This document shows, piece by piece, positions 42,510 through 51,369 of a stretch of 64,000 bases of DNA. Numbering within the stretch: the stretch's first letter is position 1; every line of letters starts with the position of its first letter. The notes below the pieces were generated by a model. That model searched no databases, had not been told where the DNA came from, and worked only from the letters and a program-made list of their open reading frames with translations. Origin of the DNA: Microbacterium sp. Lineage in GTDB: Bacteria > Actinomycetota > Actinomycetes > Actinomycetales > Microbacteriaceae. The translations under genes were made by a program, and so were the position numbers. The DNA is taken from assembly GCF_026393345.1 (NCBI RefSeq), contig NZ_JAPLAI010000042.1, positions 8,434 through 72,433 on the forward strand. The letters run 5' to 3'.

Positions 42510-42863
42510 TCAGGCGGTCTCGCGCACGTTGAACCGCGCGCGACCTGTGGCGAGCACCCGGTATCGGGCGTGGACGGCGACCGGCGCGCCCGGCAGAGCG
42601 GCCGAGGCCGCCCCGGCGGCGCTGAAGTAGGTCGTCAGCGTGTCGGTGTCCCATGCCCGCACGGTCACGGTGCCGTGTTCGGCATCGGCGGCGACGACGA
42701 TTCCGTCGACCCATTCCGAGGGCGTGGCGGCCGCGAGCCGCGACTGGATGAGGTGCAGCGCGTGTCCCGGGTCGTACGACGTGCACGGTCCGCCGCTGTG
42801 GCACATGCACTCCGCGGCCGATCGCACCGGAACGGGGCGGGCGGGGCGGAAGGAAGGAAACAC
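42510..42863 (-). CDS. Hypothetical protein with a CMCHSGGPC motif
   Basis: With the GTG at 42863, which has a GGAGAG site five bases upstream, this gives 117 residues. The N-terminal part carries CMCHSGGPC (three cysteines and one histidine at 19-27), able to bind a metal, followed by an amphipathic helix. The C-terminal part is a small beta domain (GIVVAADAEHGTVTVRAW). It converges on the copper storage gene with only three bases between stops. A link to copper is suggested by position and cysteines, not shown. I do not recognise the family. Confidence 0.65.
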   Translation of the reverse strand: MFPSFRPARPVPVRSAAECMCHSGGPCTSYDPGHALHLIQSRLAAATPSEWVDGIVVAADAEHGTVTVRAWDTDTLTTYFSAAGAASAALPGAPVAVHARYRVLATGRARFNVRETA

Positions 42864-43025
42864 GGCACTCTCCGGGTCGGTGATGCGGACGACAGCTACG
42901 GTACGTACGGTTGCGCCGGCACGCGCGGATACCGACACACACGGCAACATTCGGCAGCTCGGACGCCCCGCCCGGCACTTTCGGGAGGCGTCTGATCGGT
43001 TAGGCTGGACGAAGAGGAGGACGAC

Positions 43026-43511
43026 GTGGACGAGAAGCGCGAGATCCCGGCTGACGACATCCGCCGCGGGTCCGGTGGACGAGTGCCGACGCACGACACC
43101 ACCCAGACATTCGGACACGACTCCGACCTGTCGTTCGTGCCGTTCGGCAGCGAGCTGACCGACGCCGAGATGGAGGCGATCGAGGCGCTGCCCTCGGGCT
43201 CCGCGCTCCTGATCGTGCGATCCGGTCCCACCGCCGGTGCCCGCTACCTGCTGGACACCGACGTGACGACCGTCGGCCGGCATCCGGATGCGGACATCTT
43301 CTTCGACGACGTCACGGTCTCCCGCCGTCACTCCGAGGTCACCCGCCTGGGGACGACGTTCGAGATCGTCGACCAGCGCTCGCTGAACGGCACCTACGTC
43401 AACGGTGAGCGGGTCGATCGCGCCACCCTGCTCAACGGTGCGGAAGTGCGCATCGGCAAGTTCCGGCTCATCTTCCTCGTCTCGCCCGCCGACCTGTCGG
43501 CGGACGGCTGA
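43026..43511 (+). CDS. garA: GarA/OdhI-like FHA-domain regulator
   Basis: This 161-residue phospho-threonine-binding regulator has an FHA domain at about residues 60-150, with VGRHPDADI and VSRRHSEV loops and SLNGTYVNG. The N-terminal HDTTQTFGHD carries a TT pair like the one phosphorylated by Ser/Thr kinases in GarA and OdhI. In relatives the unphosphorylated form binds and inhibits 2-oxoglutarate dehydrogenase, steering carbon between the TCA cycle and glutamate. The GTG follows AGGAGG at 43015-43020. It is operonic with two MerR genes. Confidence 0.9.
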   Translation: MDEKREIPADDIRRGSGGRVPTHDTTQTFGHDSDLSFVPFGSELTDAEMEAIEALPSGSALLIVRSGPTAGARYLLDTDVTTVGRHPDADIFFDDVTVSRRHSEVTRLGTTFEIVDQRSLNGTYVNGERVDRATLLNGAEVRIGKFRLIFLVSPADLSADG

Positions 43512-44197
43512 TGGCCGCTGCTCCAGCTCGGGGGAGCAGCGGGGCACAGGGACTGCTGAGCATCGGTCAGGTGCTCGCGCGCCTCGAGTCGGAGTTCCCG
43601 GCCCTCACCTCCAGCAAGCTGCGCTTTCTCGAAGTGCAGGGGATCGTCCGCCCCCGCCGCACCGAGTCCGGGTACCGGAAGTTCGCCCAGGAGGACCTCG
43701 AGCGGCTGCGCCTCGCGCTCACCCTGCAACGGGACCACTACTTGCCCCTGCAGGTCATCCGCGAGTACCTCGACGACATCGAAGCCGGCAAGTCGCCCGC
43801 ATCCCCGGCCGGCGTCCGCTCGATCGTGCCGCCCGCCCGGCGCTACCGCCGCGACGACCTGCTGCGAGAGGCCGGTGCCGCGCCGCAGGTTCTCAACGAC
43901 GCGATCGGCCTCGGCCTCATCGCCGGCGGCGACACGTACGACGACCGCGCACTGGCCATGCTGCGCTCGCTCGTCGCCCTCGACCGGCACGGCATCGAGC
44001 CGCGGCACCTGCGGGCGCTCCGCCAGAGCGCGGACCGCGACGTCGCTCTCATCGAATCGGCGCTGGCACCGCTTCGCCGCCGCACCGACGCGACATCCCG
44101 CGGCCGCGCCGCCGAGGTCGCTCCCGAGCTGGCGCGGCGTCTGGCCGACGTACGCGACGCGCTGATCCGCACGGCGCTCGACCGGCTCGACGGGTGA
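43511..44197 (+). CDS. ftsR: MerR-family regulator FtsR-like
   Basis: This 228-residue MerR-type protein has the N-terminal winged helix LLSIGQVLARLESEFPALTS, then LRFLEVQGIVRPRRTESGYRKF. A long C-terminal part resembles FtsR/Rv1828, which activates ftsZ in corynebacteria. Unlike metal-sensing MerR proteins there is no cysteine cluster. The start codon overlaps the garA-like stop by one base. The conserved order garA - ftsR - second MerR supports the name. Confidence 0.88.
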   Translation: MAAAPARGSSGAQGLLSIGQVLARLESEFPALTSSKLRFLEVQGIVRPRRTESGYRKFAQEDLERLRLALTLQRDHYLPLQVIREYLDDIEAGKSPASPAGVRSIVPPARRYRRDDLLREAGAAPQVLNDAIGLGLIAGGDTYDDRALAMLRSLVALDRHGIEPRHLRALRQSADRDVALIESALAPLRRRTDATSRGRAAEVAPELARRLADVRDALIRTALDRLDG

Positions 44198-44294
44198 ACG
44201 CGCGACACGCCGACTCCGTGGAGCGGATGTCGTTGATCCGCTCCCGACCCTCCTCTAGCGTGGAGGAAACGATGTGGAAAAGGAGGCCGCCGGC

Positions 44295-44840
44295 ATGAAC
44301 GCAGGCGAACCGATCGGGGAACCGGTCTTCTCGGCCGACCTCCTCTTCACCGACGGCCTTCCGGAGATGGACGACGAGCTGGGCTACCGCGGCGCGGTCG
44401 CCGCTCGCGCCGCCGGCATCACCTACCGCCAGCTCGACTACTGGGCGCGTACCGAGCTGGTCCAGCCGACCGTGCGCGGCGCGAGCGGCTCTGGCTCGCA
44501 GCGCCTGTACGGCTTCCGCGACATCCTCGTGCTCAAGCTCGTCAAGCGGCTGCTGGACACCGGCATCTCACTGCAGCAGATCCGCACCGCGGTCGATCAG
44601 CTCCGTGCGGCCGGCATCCGCGATCTCGCCGGGACGACCCTCATGAGCGACGGTGCCTCGGTCTACCTGTGCACGTCGAACGACGAGGTCATCGACCTCG
44701 TCAGCCGCGGCCAGGGCGTTTTCGGCATCGCCGTGGGCAAGGTCCTCCGCGAGGTGGAATCCACGCTCGTCGAGGTCAACCTGCAGGCCCCGGACGCGGC
44801 TGACGAACTCGCCACGCGTCGCGCCAAGCGCACCGCCTGA
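44295..44840 (+). CDS. MerR-family transcriptional regulator (second of the garA cluster)
   Basis: This 181-residue MerR protein has the DNA-binding helix GYRGAVAARAAGITYRQLDY, WARTELVQPTVR and YGFRDILVLKLVKRLL. A C-terminal domain of some 75 residues follows that could bind a small ligand. It is related to Rv1830 of mycobacteria, found in the same gene order. The ATG at 44295 follows AAAAGGAGG with eight bases of spacing. The target genes are unknown. Its 3' end faces the 85-bp repeat. Confidence 0.88.
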   Translation: MNAGEPIGEPVFSADLLFTDGLPEMDDELGYRGAVAARAAGITYRQLDYWARTELVQPTVRGASGSGSQRLYGFRDILVLKLVKRLLDTGISLQQIRTAVDQLRAAGIRDLAGTTLMSDGASVYLCTSNDEVIDLVSRGQGVFGIAVGKVLREVESTLVEVNLQAPDAADELATRRAKRTA

Positions 44841-44892
44841 CTCGCCGCATCCCGCTCTCGAACCGGACGGGGTCCACGATCCGATGCGGACG

Positions 44893-44977
44893 TGTCGCGA
44901 GAATCGGGGATGTCGCGAGATTCGGACATGTCGGGCCAGGATGCTCCGAATCCGGTGACATCTCCGAATCCGGCGAC
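44893..44977. repeat. 85-bp intergenic palindromic repeat, copy 2
   Basis: This is the same element as at 6287-6371, in reverse orientation. It begins TGTCGCGAGAATCGGGGA, repeats that 18-mer once (TGTCGCGAGATTCGGACA), and then carries the inverted pair CTCCGAATCCGGTGACAT and CTCCGAATCCGGCGAC. Like copy 1 it sits between two convergent genes. Confidence 0.8.
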
Positions 44978-44995
44978 CGCATCCGCGGCCCGGAC

Positions 44996-45811
44996 TCAGG
45001 GTGCGGGAGCGGATTCCTCGGGCGTCGAGATGCGCCCGGTGCGCATGATGCGCTCCAGCAGCGCGTCGAAGTCGGCGGCGAGCTCCTGCGCGGAGTCTCC
45101 CGGCCACACGTGCAGTGGTTTCGCGGCGCCCTGCGCCTGCTGCAGCGAGGTGCGCTCGGGCAGCTGCGGCGACAGCACCAGGGGTCCGAACATGTCGCGT
45201 AGTTCCTTGATGCGGAACTGGTGCTCGATCGACTGCGGCCGCACCCGGTTCACGACGATGCCGAGCGGTTGCAGTCGCGGCGACAGCCCGCGGCGGATCT
45301 CCTCGATGGCACGGAGCGCCCGGTCGGCGGCGGCGACGGAGAACAGGCCCGGCTCGGTGACGACGACGACGCGGTCACTCGCCGCCCACGCGGTGCGGGT
45401 GAGGGCGTTCAACGACGGTGCGCAGTCGACCAGCACGAGGTCGTAGTCCGCCTCGACGGTCGCCAGGGCCTCCTCGAGCTTCCAGACATCACGGACGCTC
45501 GGATGCGGTCCGTCGAAGTTGATGGCGGAGGGGCTGCCGATGAGGACGTCGATCGTGCCGGGATGCACCTTGGTCCACCCGCTGGCGGTGATCGCCTGGC
45601 GGACGACCTTCTCCTTCGGGTTGGCCAGGACGTCGGCGACGTTGAGACGCCCCGCGACCTGGATGTCCATCCCCGTGGACACGTCGGATTGCGGGTCGAG
45701 GTCGACGACGAGAGTCCGCACGCCGCGGGCAAAAGCCGCTGAGGCGAGTCCGAGTGTCACGGTCGTCTTGCCGACGCCGCCTTTGAGCGAGCTGACGGAA
45801 AGAACATGCAC
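44996..45811 (-). CDS. ParA-family ATPase
   Basis: This 271-residue cytosolic ATPase has the deviant Walker A motif LKGGVGKTT near residues 9-17, LVVDLDPQSD (A') and LVLVDCAPSLN (Walker B). The GTG start is at 45811. It has no adjacent ParB gene and no parS site was seen, so it is an orphan of the ParA/MinD class. Such proteins position cell-pole or cytoskeletal components in actinobacteria. It is divergent from pyruvate carboxylase; the 163-bp gap between them holds no clear repeat. Confidence 0.9.
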   Translation of the reverse strand: MHVLSVSSLKGGVGKTTVTLGLASAAFARGVRTLVVDLDPQSDVSTGMDIQVAGRLNVADVLANPKEKVVRQAITASGWTKVHPGTIDVLIGSPSAINFDGPHPSVRDVWKLEEALATVEADYDLVLVDCAPSLNALTRTAWAASDRVVVVTEPGLFSVAAADRALRAIEEIRRGLSPRLQPLGIVVNRVRPQSIEHQFRIKELRDMFGPLVLSPQLPERTSLQQAQGAAKPLHVWPGDSAQELAADFDALLERIMRTGRISTPEESAPAP

Positions 45812-45974
45812 GAGCGTCTACGTTACCCGCCCCTCGACGGTGAGCGCACTCCAAGCCTTCGGGCACGGTATGAATCGCCTCGGTGCGTGGTTCCTCTAGG
45901 CTGTGAGCAGACTCCGCCTGTGTCGTTAGGAAGTTAACGGGCATTCACCAGTCGTTCGACGGATGCGAGGCTGC

Positions 45975-48900
45975 ATGTTCCGCAAGATTCTGGTTGCCAA
46001 TCGTGGCGAGATCGCCATCCGCGCGTTCCGCGCCGCCTACGAAGTGGGAGCCCGTACGGTCGCGGTCTACCCGTGGGAGGACCGCTTCTCGCTGCATCGG
46101 CTGAAGGCCGACGAGGCGTACCAGATCGGCGACAAGGGCCACCCGGTGCGGGCGTACCTCGACGTGGATGAGATCGTCCGCGTCGCGCTCGAGAGCGGTG
46201 CCGACGCGATCTACCCCGGCTACGGATTCCTCTCCGAGAATCCGGAGCTCGCCGCGAAGGCGGCAGCGGCGGGCATCACGTTCATCGGACCACCGTCCTC
46301 GGTGCTGGAGATGGCCGGCAACAAGGTCACCGCCAAAGAGCACGCGATCGCGGCCGGCGTGCCGGTGCTGCGCTCCACACCCGCCTCCGACGACATCGAC
46401 GCGCTCCTCGCGCAGGCCGACGAGATCGGTTTCCCCATCTTCGCGAAGGCCGTCGCCGGCGGCGGCGGACGAGGGATGCGGCGCGTCGAGGCCAAGGACG
46501 AGCTCGCCGAGGCGCTGGCCGCGGCCATGCGCGAGGCCGAGAGCGCTTTCGGCGACGCCCGCATGTTCCTGGAGCAGGCGGTGCAGCGGCCCCGTCACAT
46601 CGAGGTTCAGGTGCTCGCGGACGCGGCGGGTGAGACCGTCCACCTGTTCGAGCGGGACTGCTCGGTGCAGCGGCGCCACCAGAAGGTCATCGAGATCGCC
46701 CCCGCCCCGAACCTGGACGACGACGTGCGCCAGGCGCTGCACCGGCACGCCGTGGCGTTCGCCCGGTCGATCGGGTACGTCAACGCCGGCACGGTCGAGT
46801 TCCTGCTGGAGACCGCGGGCCCCCGCACCGGCGAGGTGGTGTTCATCGAGATGAACCCCCGCATCCAGGTGGAGCACACCGTCACCGAGGAGGTGACGGA
46901 TGTCGACCTCGTGCAGTCGCAGATGCGCATCGCGTCGGGGGAGACCCTCGCCGAGCTCGGGCTCACGCAGGGCGAGATCCGGCTGCGTGGCGCCGCCCTG
47001 CAGTGCCGCATCACCACGGAGGACCCGGCCCAGGGCTTCCGCCCGGACACCGGCAAGATCACGACCTACCGCTCGCCCGGCGGCGCGGGGGTGCGCCTGG
47101 ACGGCGGCACCACGGCGGCCGGGTCTCAGATCAGCCCCCACTTCGATTCCATGCTCGCGAAGCTCACCTGCCGCGGCCGCGACTTCCCGGCAGCCGTCGG
47201 CCGTGCCCGCCGGGCGCTGGCGGAATTCCGCATCCGGGGCGTGTCGACCAACATCCCCTTCCTGCAGGCGGTGCTCGATGACCCCGAGTTCGTCGCCGGC
47301 GACATCAGCACCTCGTTCATCGAGGAGCGGCCGGAGCTGCTCGCGGGGCGCGAGTCCAAGGACCGCGGCTCGAAGATCCTCAACTGGCTCGTCGACGTGA
47401 CGGTGAATGCGCCGAACGGCCCGAACCCCGAGGTCGTCGACCCGCGGGAGAAGCTGCCGGCGCTCGACCTGCTCGCGCCGGCACCCGCTGGCTCCCGGCA
47501 GCGGCTGCAGGAGCTCGGTCCCGCCGGCTTCGCCGCCGACCTCCGTGCCCGCACCGAGCTCGCCGTCACCGACACCACGTTCCGCGACGCGCACCAGTCG
47601 CTGCTGGCCACGCGCGTGCGCACCAAGGACCTCGTCACGGTCGCCCCGTACGTCGCCCGTCTCACACCGCAGCTGCTGTCGGTGGAAGCCTGGGGCGGCG
47701 CGACCTACGACGTCGCGCTGCGGTTCCTCGGCGAGGACCCGTGGGAGCGGCTCGATGCGCTCCGCGAGGCGCTGCCCAACGTCGCCATCCAGATGCTGCT
47801 GCGCGGTCGCAACACGGTCGGCTACACCCCGTACCCCACCCGGGTGACGGATGCGTTCGTGCACGAGGCCGCCGCATCCGGCGTCGACATCTTCCGGATC
47901 TTCGATGCGCTCAACGACGTGTCGCAGATGCGCCCGGCGATCGATGCGGTGCTGGCCACCGGCACCGCGGTCGCCGAGACCGCGCTGTGCTACACCGGCG
48001 ACCTGCTCGACCCGGCCGAGACGCTTTACACCCTCGACTACTACCTGCGCCTGGCCGAGCAGATGGTCGACGCCGGCGCCCACGTGCTCGCGATCAAGGA
48101 CATGGCGGGACTGCTGCGCCCGACGGCCGGCGCGAAGCTCGTCGAGGCGCTTCGTGCCCGATTCGACCTGCCGGTTCACGTCCACACGCACGACACCGCG
48201 GGCGGCCAGCTCGCGACACTGCTGGCCGTGAGCGCTGCGGGGGCGGATGCGGTCGACGTCGCCGCGGCACCCATGTCGGGCACCACCAGCCAGCCCTCGC
48301 TGTCGGCCCTCATCGCCGCCCTCGCCCACACCGAACGCGACACCGGCCTCTCGCTGCAGGCGGCCGAGGACCTGGAGCCATACTGGGAGGCCGTGCGTCG
48401 GCTGTACCGGCCGTTCGAGTCGGGACTGCCGGGACCCACCGGCCGCGTCTACCACCACGAGATCCCGGGCGGCCAGCTCTCGAATCTGCGTCAGCAGGCG
48501 ATCGCGCTGGGTCTCGCGGATGATTTCGAACTGATCGAGGACATGTATGCGGCGGCGAACCGCATCCTCGGCCGCATCCCGAAGGTGACGCCCTCGTCGA
48601 AGGTCGTGGGGGACCTCGCCCTGCACCTCGCCGCCGTTCGCGCCGACCCCGACGACTTCGCCGAGAACCCGCAGAAGTACGACATCCCCGACTCGGTCGT
48701 GGGGTTCATGGCGGGCGAGCTCGGCGACCTGCCCGGTGGCTGGCCGGAGCCGTTCCGCACCAAGGTGCTCGAGGGGCGGACCGTGTCGATCGAGGTCGCG
48801 CCGCTGGCGGACGAGGATGCGGCGGCCCTCGACGCGGACTCCGTCACCCGGCGCGACACCCTCAACCGGCTGCTGTTCCCGGCACCGACCAAGGTCTTCC

Positions 48901-49382
48901 AGGACGCGCGGGAGACGTACGGCGACCTCAGCGTGCTCGACACCGCCGACTACCTGTACGGGCTTGCCACCGGCACCGAGCACGTGGTCGAGATCGAACG
49001 CGGCGTGCAGCTGTGGGTGGGTCTTGAGGCCATCGGCGAACCCGACGACAAGGGCATGCGCACCGTCATGACGACCCTCAACGGCCAGCTGCGGCCGGTG
49101 TTCGTGCGCGACCGCAGCATCTCGGTGCAGACCCGTCAGGCGGAGAAGGCGAACCCCAGCACTCCCGGTCACGTCGCCGCGCCGTTCTCCGGTGTCGTCA
49201 CCGTCAAGGTCGCCGTGGGGGATACCGTGACGGCCGGTCAGGCGGTCGCCTCCATCGAAGCGATGAAGATGGAAGCGGGCATCACCAGCGCCCTCGACGG
49301 GGTCGTGGAACGGGTGGTCCTGCCGGCGACGGCGCAGGTGGAGGCGGGCGACCTTTTGGTCGTCGTGCGGCCCGCCGAGTAG
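45975..49382 (+). CDS. pyc: Pyruvate carboxylase
   Basis: This 1135-residue biotin enzyme carboxylates pyruvate to oxaloacetate and refills the TCA cycle. The order is biotin carboxylase (about 1-450, with KAVAGGGGRGMR and FIEMNPRIQVEHTVTEE), carboxyltransferase (about 525-800, with TDTTFRDAHQSLLATRVR and IKDMAGLLRP), a central domain, and biotinyl carrier with EAMKMEAG (biotin Lys at about 1098). The ATG at 45975 is preferred to 45963 because it begins the usual MFRKILVANRGEIA. The full multidomain form fits actinobacteria. Confidence 0.97.
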   Translation: MFRKILVANRGEIAIRAFRAAYEVGARTVAVYPWEDRFSLHRLKADEAYQIGDKGHPVRAYLDVDEIVRVALESGADAIYPGYGFLSENPELAAKAAAAGITFIGPPSSVLEMAGNKVTAKEHAIAAGVPVLRSTPASDDIDALLAQADEIGFPIFAKAVAGGGGRGMRRVEAKDELAEALAAAMREAESAFGDARMFLEQAVQRPRHIEVQVLADAAGETVHLFERDCSVQRRHQKVIEIAPAPNLDDDVRQALHRHAVAFARSIGYVNAGTVEFLLETAGPRTGEVVFIEMNPRIQVEHTVTEEVTDVDLVQSQMRIASGETLAELGLTQGEIRLRGAALQCRITTEDPAQGFRPDTGKITTYRSPGGAGVRLDGGTTAAGSQISPHFDSMLAKLTCRGRDFPAAVGRARRALAEFRIRGVSTNIPFLQAVLDDPEFVAGDISTSFIEERPELLAGRESKDRGSKILNWLVDVTVNAPNGPNPEVVDPREKLPALDLLAPAPAGSRQRLQELGPAGFAADLRARTELAVTDTTFRDAHQSLLATRVRTKDLVTVAPYVARLTPQLLSVEAWGGATYDVALRFLGEDPWERLDALREALPNVAIQMLLRGRNTVGYTPYPTRVTDAFVHEAAASGVDIFRIFDALNDVSQMRPAIDAVLATGTAVAETALCYTGDLLDPAETLYTLDYYLRLAEQMVDAGAHVLAIKDMAGLLRPTAGAKLVEALRARFDLPVHVHTHDTAGGQLATLLAVSAAGADAVDVAAAPMSGTTSQPSLSALIAALAHTERDTGLSLQAAEDLEPYWEAVRRLYRPFESGLPGPTGRVYHHEIPGGQLSNLRQQAIALGLADDFELIEDMYAAANRILGRIPKVTPSSKVVGDLALHLAAVRADPDDFAENPQKYDIPDSVVGFMAGELGDLPGGWPEPFRTKVLEGRTVSIEVAPLADEDAAALDADSVTRRDTLNRLLFPAPTKVFQDARETYGDLSVLDTADYLYGLATGTEHVVEIERGVQLWVGLEAIGEPDDKGMRTVMTTLNGQLRPVFVRDRSISVQTRQAEKANPSTPGHVAAPFSGVVTVKVAVGDTVTAGQAVASIEAMKMEAGITSALDGVVERVVLPATAQVEAGDLLVVVRPAE

Positions 49383-49422
49383 CCTGTTCGGGGCGCCCCC
49401 CGCCCGTTTGGAGTTACACAGC

Positions 49423-50793
49423 ATGCCTGATCGCACCGATCCGATGACCCAGGACGGCGCCGACGACATCGCGGCGCCGCACGTCGATGCCGCCGGAATC
49501 GACCTTCTCGGGACCCAGACCGCGCAGGTCGCGGTCACCCTCCCGGTAGAACACCAGGACGATGACCTCGTCGAGGACGACCCCGCGCCGATGGCGGCGA
49601 CGCCCGGCGTGACCGCCATGCCGATGGCCGCCGCACCCGGCGTGACGTCTGCGCCCGAGGACGTGCACGACGCCGTCATCGTCGAGGACGAACCCGAGCG
49701 ACCGCTGACCCGCCCGGGCGCGGCGCCGACGGGACCCGCCTCCGGGCCGGAGTCCGCTCCGGCTCCGGTCTTGCGGCGGCACCACACCGAGACCAGCCCC
49801 GTCACCCTGACCGCCGTGCGGGTGGGGGAGCGGGAGGCCGACCGGGAGACCCCTGACCTTCTCACCGACGGTCGCCTGGTGGAGCGGACCCGGCTGCCGA
49901 AGACCGAGCCCTCCGGCGCCTGGCCGCACCTGCTGTACACGCTGAGCGGACGCCGGATCAACCTCGGCGACAGCCGCAAGGCGCGTGAGCGCAAGGCGCT
50001 CGACGCCCGCATCGCCGTTCCTCTGGACGGGCGCGCACGGTTCGTCGCCGTCCTCTCCCGCAAGGGCGGCGTCGGCAAGACGACAGTGACGACGCTGCTG
50101 GGGATGGCCCTCGCGGACGCGCGCGAAGACCGCGTCATCGCGGTGGACGCCAATCCCGACCGCGGCACGCTCGCCGACCGGATCGGCGGCACGCCCGGTA
50201 AGACCGTGCGGGACCTGTCCCGCGCCCGCGCGGAGGTGCACGGGTTCACCGAGCTGTCGGCGATGGTCGCCCGCGACCACACCCGCCTCGACGTGCTCGC
50301 CTCCGACGCCGACCCGAGGGTGTCCGACGCGTTCAGCGACGACGACTACCGGGACGTCGCCGAGCTCGCCGCGCACTATTACTCGATCGTGCTGACCGAC
50401 ACCGGCACCGGCATCGTGCACTCCGTCATGGATGCCACGCTCGACGCCGCCGACGCGATCGTGATCGTCGCAGGTCTCAGCGTGGACGAGGCCCGCCTGG
50501 CCTCCGAGACCCTCACGTGGCTCGAGACGAACGGGTACACGGATCTGGCGCGTCGCGCCGTCGTCGTTCTGAACACGTCGCGCCCCGGCACCCCGCTCGT
50601 CCGCGCCGCCGAGGTGGAGGAGCACTTCCGCAGTCGCGTCCGCGCCGTCGTCCGCCTGCCCTACGACGCTCTCGTCGCCGCGGGCGGCGCCATCGCGTTC
50701 GCCGAGCTGGAACGCGACACCCGGCAGGCCTCCCGTGAACTCGCGGCGACGGTCGTCGAGGGCCTGTCCGGTTCGGCCGTGACGGCAGCGTGA
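49423..50793 (+). CDS. MinD/ParA-like ATPase with long disordered N-terminus
   Basis: This 456-residue protein has a low-complexity N-terminal part of about 180 residues rich in Asp, Glu, Pro and Ala. A SIMIBI ATPase domain follows: [16 protein letters not shown] (deviant Walker A), [12 protein letters not shown] and [10 protein letters not shown]. The organisation is like the chromosome-partitioning/ESX-type ATPases of actinobacteria. No ESX component is present here. The ATG at 49423 has a GGAG site about ten bases upstream. It lies between pyc and def with short gaps and may be co-transcribed with def. Confidence 0.85.
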   Translation: MPDRTDPMTQDGADDIAAPHVDAAGIDLLGTQTAQVAVTLPVEHQDDDLVEDDPAPMAATPGVTAMPMAAAPGVTSAPEDVHDAVIVEDEPERPLTRPGAAPTGPASGPESAPAPVLRRHHTETSPVTLTAVRVGEREADRETPDLLTDGRLVERTRLPKTEPSGAWPHLLYTLSGRRINLGDSRKARERKALDARIAVPLDGRARFVAVLSRKGGVGKTTVTTLLGMALADAREDRVIAVDANPDRGTLADRIGGTPGKTVRDLSRARAEVHGFTELSAMVARDHTRLDVLASDADPRVSDAFSDDDYRDVAELAAHYYSIVLTDTGTGIVHSVMDATLDAADAIVIVAGLSVDEARLASETLTWLETNGYTDLARRAVVVLNTSRPGTPLVRAAEVEEHFRSRVRAVVRLPYDALVAAGGAIAFAELERDTRQASRELAATVVEGLSGSAVTAA

Positions 50794-50800
50794 GCGCACG

Positions 50801-51292
50801 ATGACGGTCCGACCGATCCGCCTCTTCGGCGACCCCGTCCTCAAGACCCCGAGCGCCCCGGTCGCCGAACTCGACGAGGGTGCCCGCGCCCTGGTGCGCG
50901 ATCTGCTGGACACCGTGGAACTCCCCGGCCGCGCCGGGGTCGCCGCCCCGCAGATCGGGGTGGGTCTGCGCGCCTTCAGCTACAACATCGACGGCGACAT
51001 CGGCTACGTGCTGAACCCGGTGCTCGCGGAGGTCTCCGGCGAGCCTGAACTCACCGGCGAGGGCTGCCTCTCCGTCCCCGGGCTCTGGCACGACGTGCTG
51101 CGCTACCCGTGGGCGCGGGTCGTCGGGATCGACCTCGACGGCAACGAGGTGGTGCTGGAGGGCACGGGCCTCCTGGCGCAGGCGCTGCAGCACGAGACGG
51201 ACCACCTCGACGGCCTCCTCTACCTCGACCGGCTGGACAAGGAACGGCGCCGCGTGGCGCTGCGCGAAGTGCGCGAGAGCAGCTGGTTCTGA
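50801..51292 (+). CDS. def: Peptide deformylase
   Basis: This 163-residue metalloenzyme removes the formyl group from new proteins. All three motifs are present: GVAAPQIGV (residues 46-54), EGCLSVPG with metal ligand C89, and QHETDHLDG with H131, E132 and H135. The usual first-motif GLAA is GVAA here. The enzyme has a short C-terminus ending VRESSWF, typical of actinobacterial type 1 forms. It starts seven bases after the MinD-like stop and is followed by a strong terminator. Confidence 0.95.
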   Translation: MTVRPIRLFGDPVLKTPSAPVAELDEGARALVRDLLDTVELPGRAGVAAPQIGVGLRAFSYNIDGDIGYVLNPVLAEVSGEPELTGEGCLSVPGLWHDVLRYPWARVVGIDLDGNEVVLEGTGLLAQALQHETDHLDGLLYLDRLDKERRRVALREVRESSWF

Positions 51293-51315
51293 CGCCAGGG
51301 CACCTGCCCTGACAG

Positions 51316-51360
51316 ACGGATGCGGCGACCTGCGCCGAAGCGCGAGGCCGCCGCATCCGT
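51316..51360. terminator. Bidirectional hairpin terminator
   Basis: ACGGATGCGGCG (51316-51327) and CGCCGCATCCGT (51349-51360) form a perfect 12-bp stem between the convergent def and fadD-like genes. Confidence 0.8.
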
Positions 51361-51369
51361 ATCCCGCCG

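Noticed and set aside
44996-45811. Chromosome partition gene parA with parS sites
   Set aside because: No parB neighbour and no TGTTTCACGTGAAACA-like site were seen, so only a general ParA-family call is made.
45945-50282. A 1445-codon open frame on the minus strand opposite pyruvate carboxylase and the MinD-like gene
   Set aside because: It is the antisense shadow of two well-identified plus-strand genes in high-GC DNA. Its translation is low complexity and matches no family.
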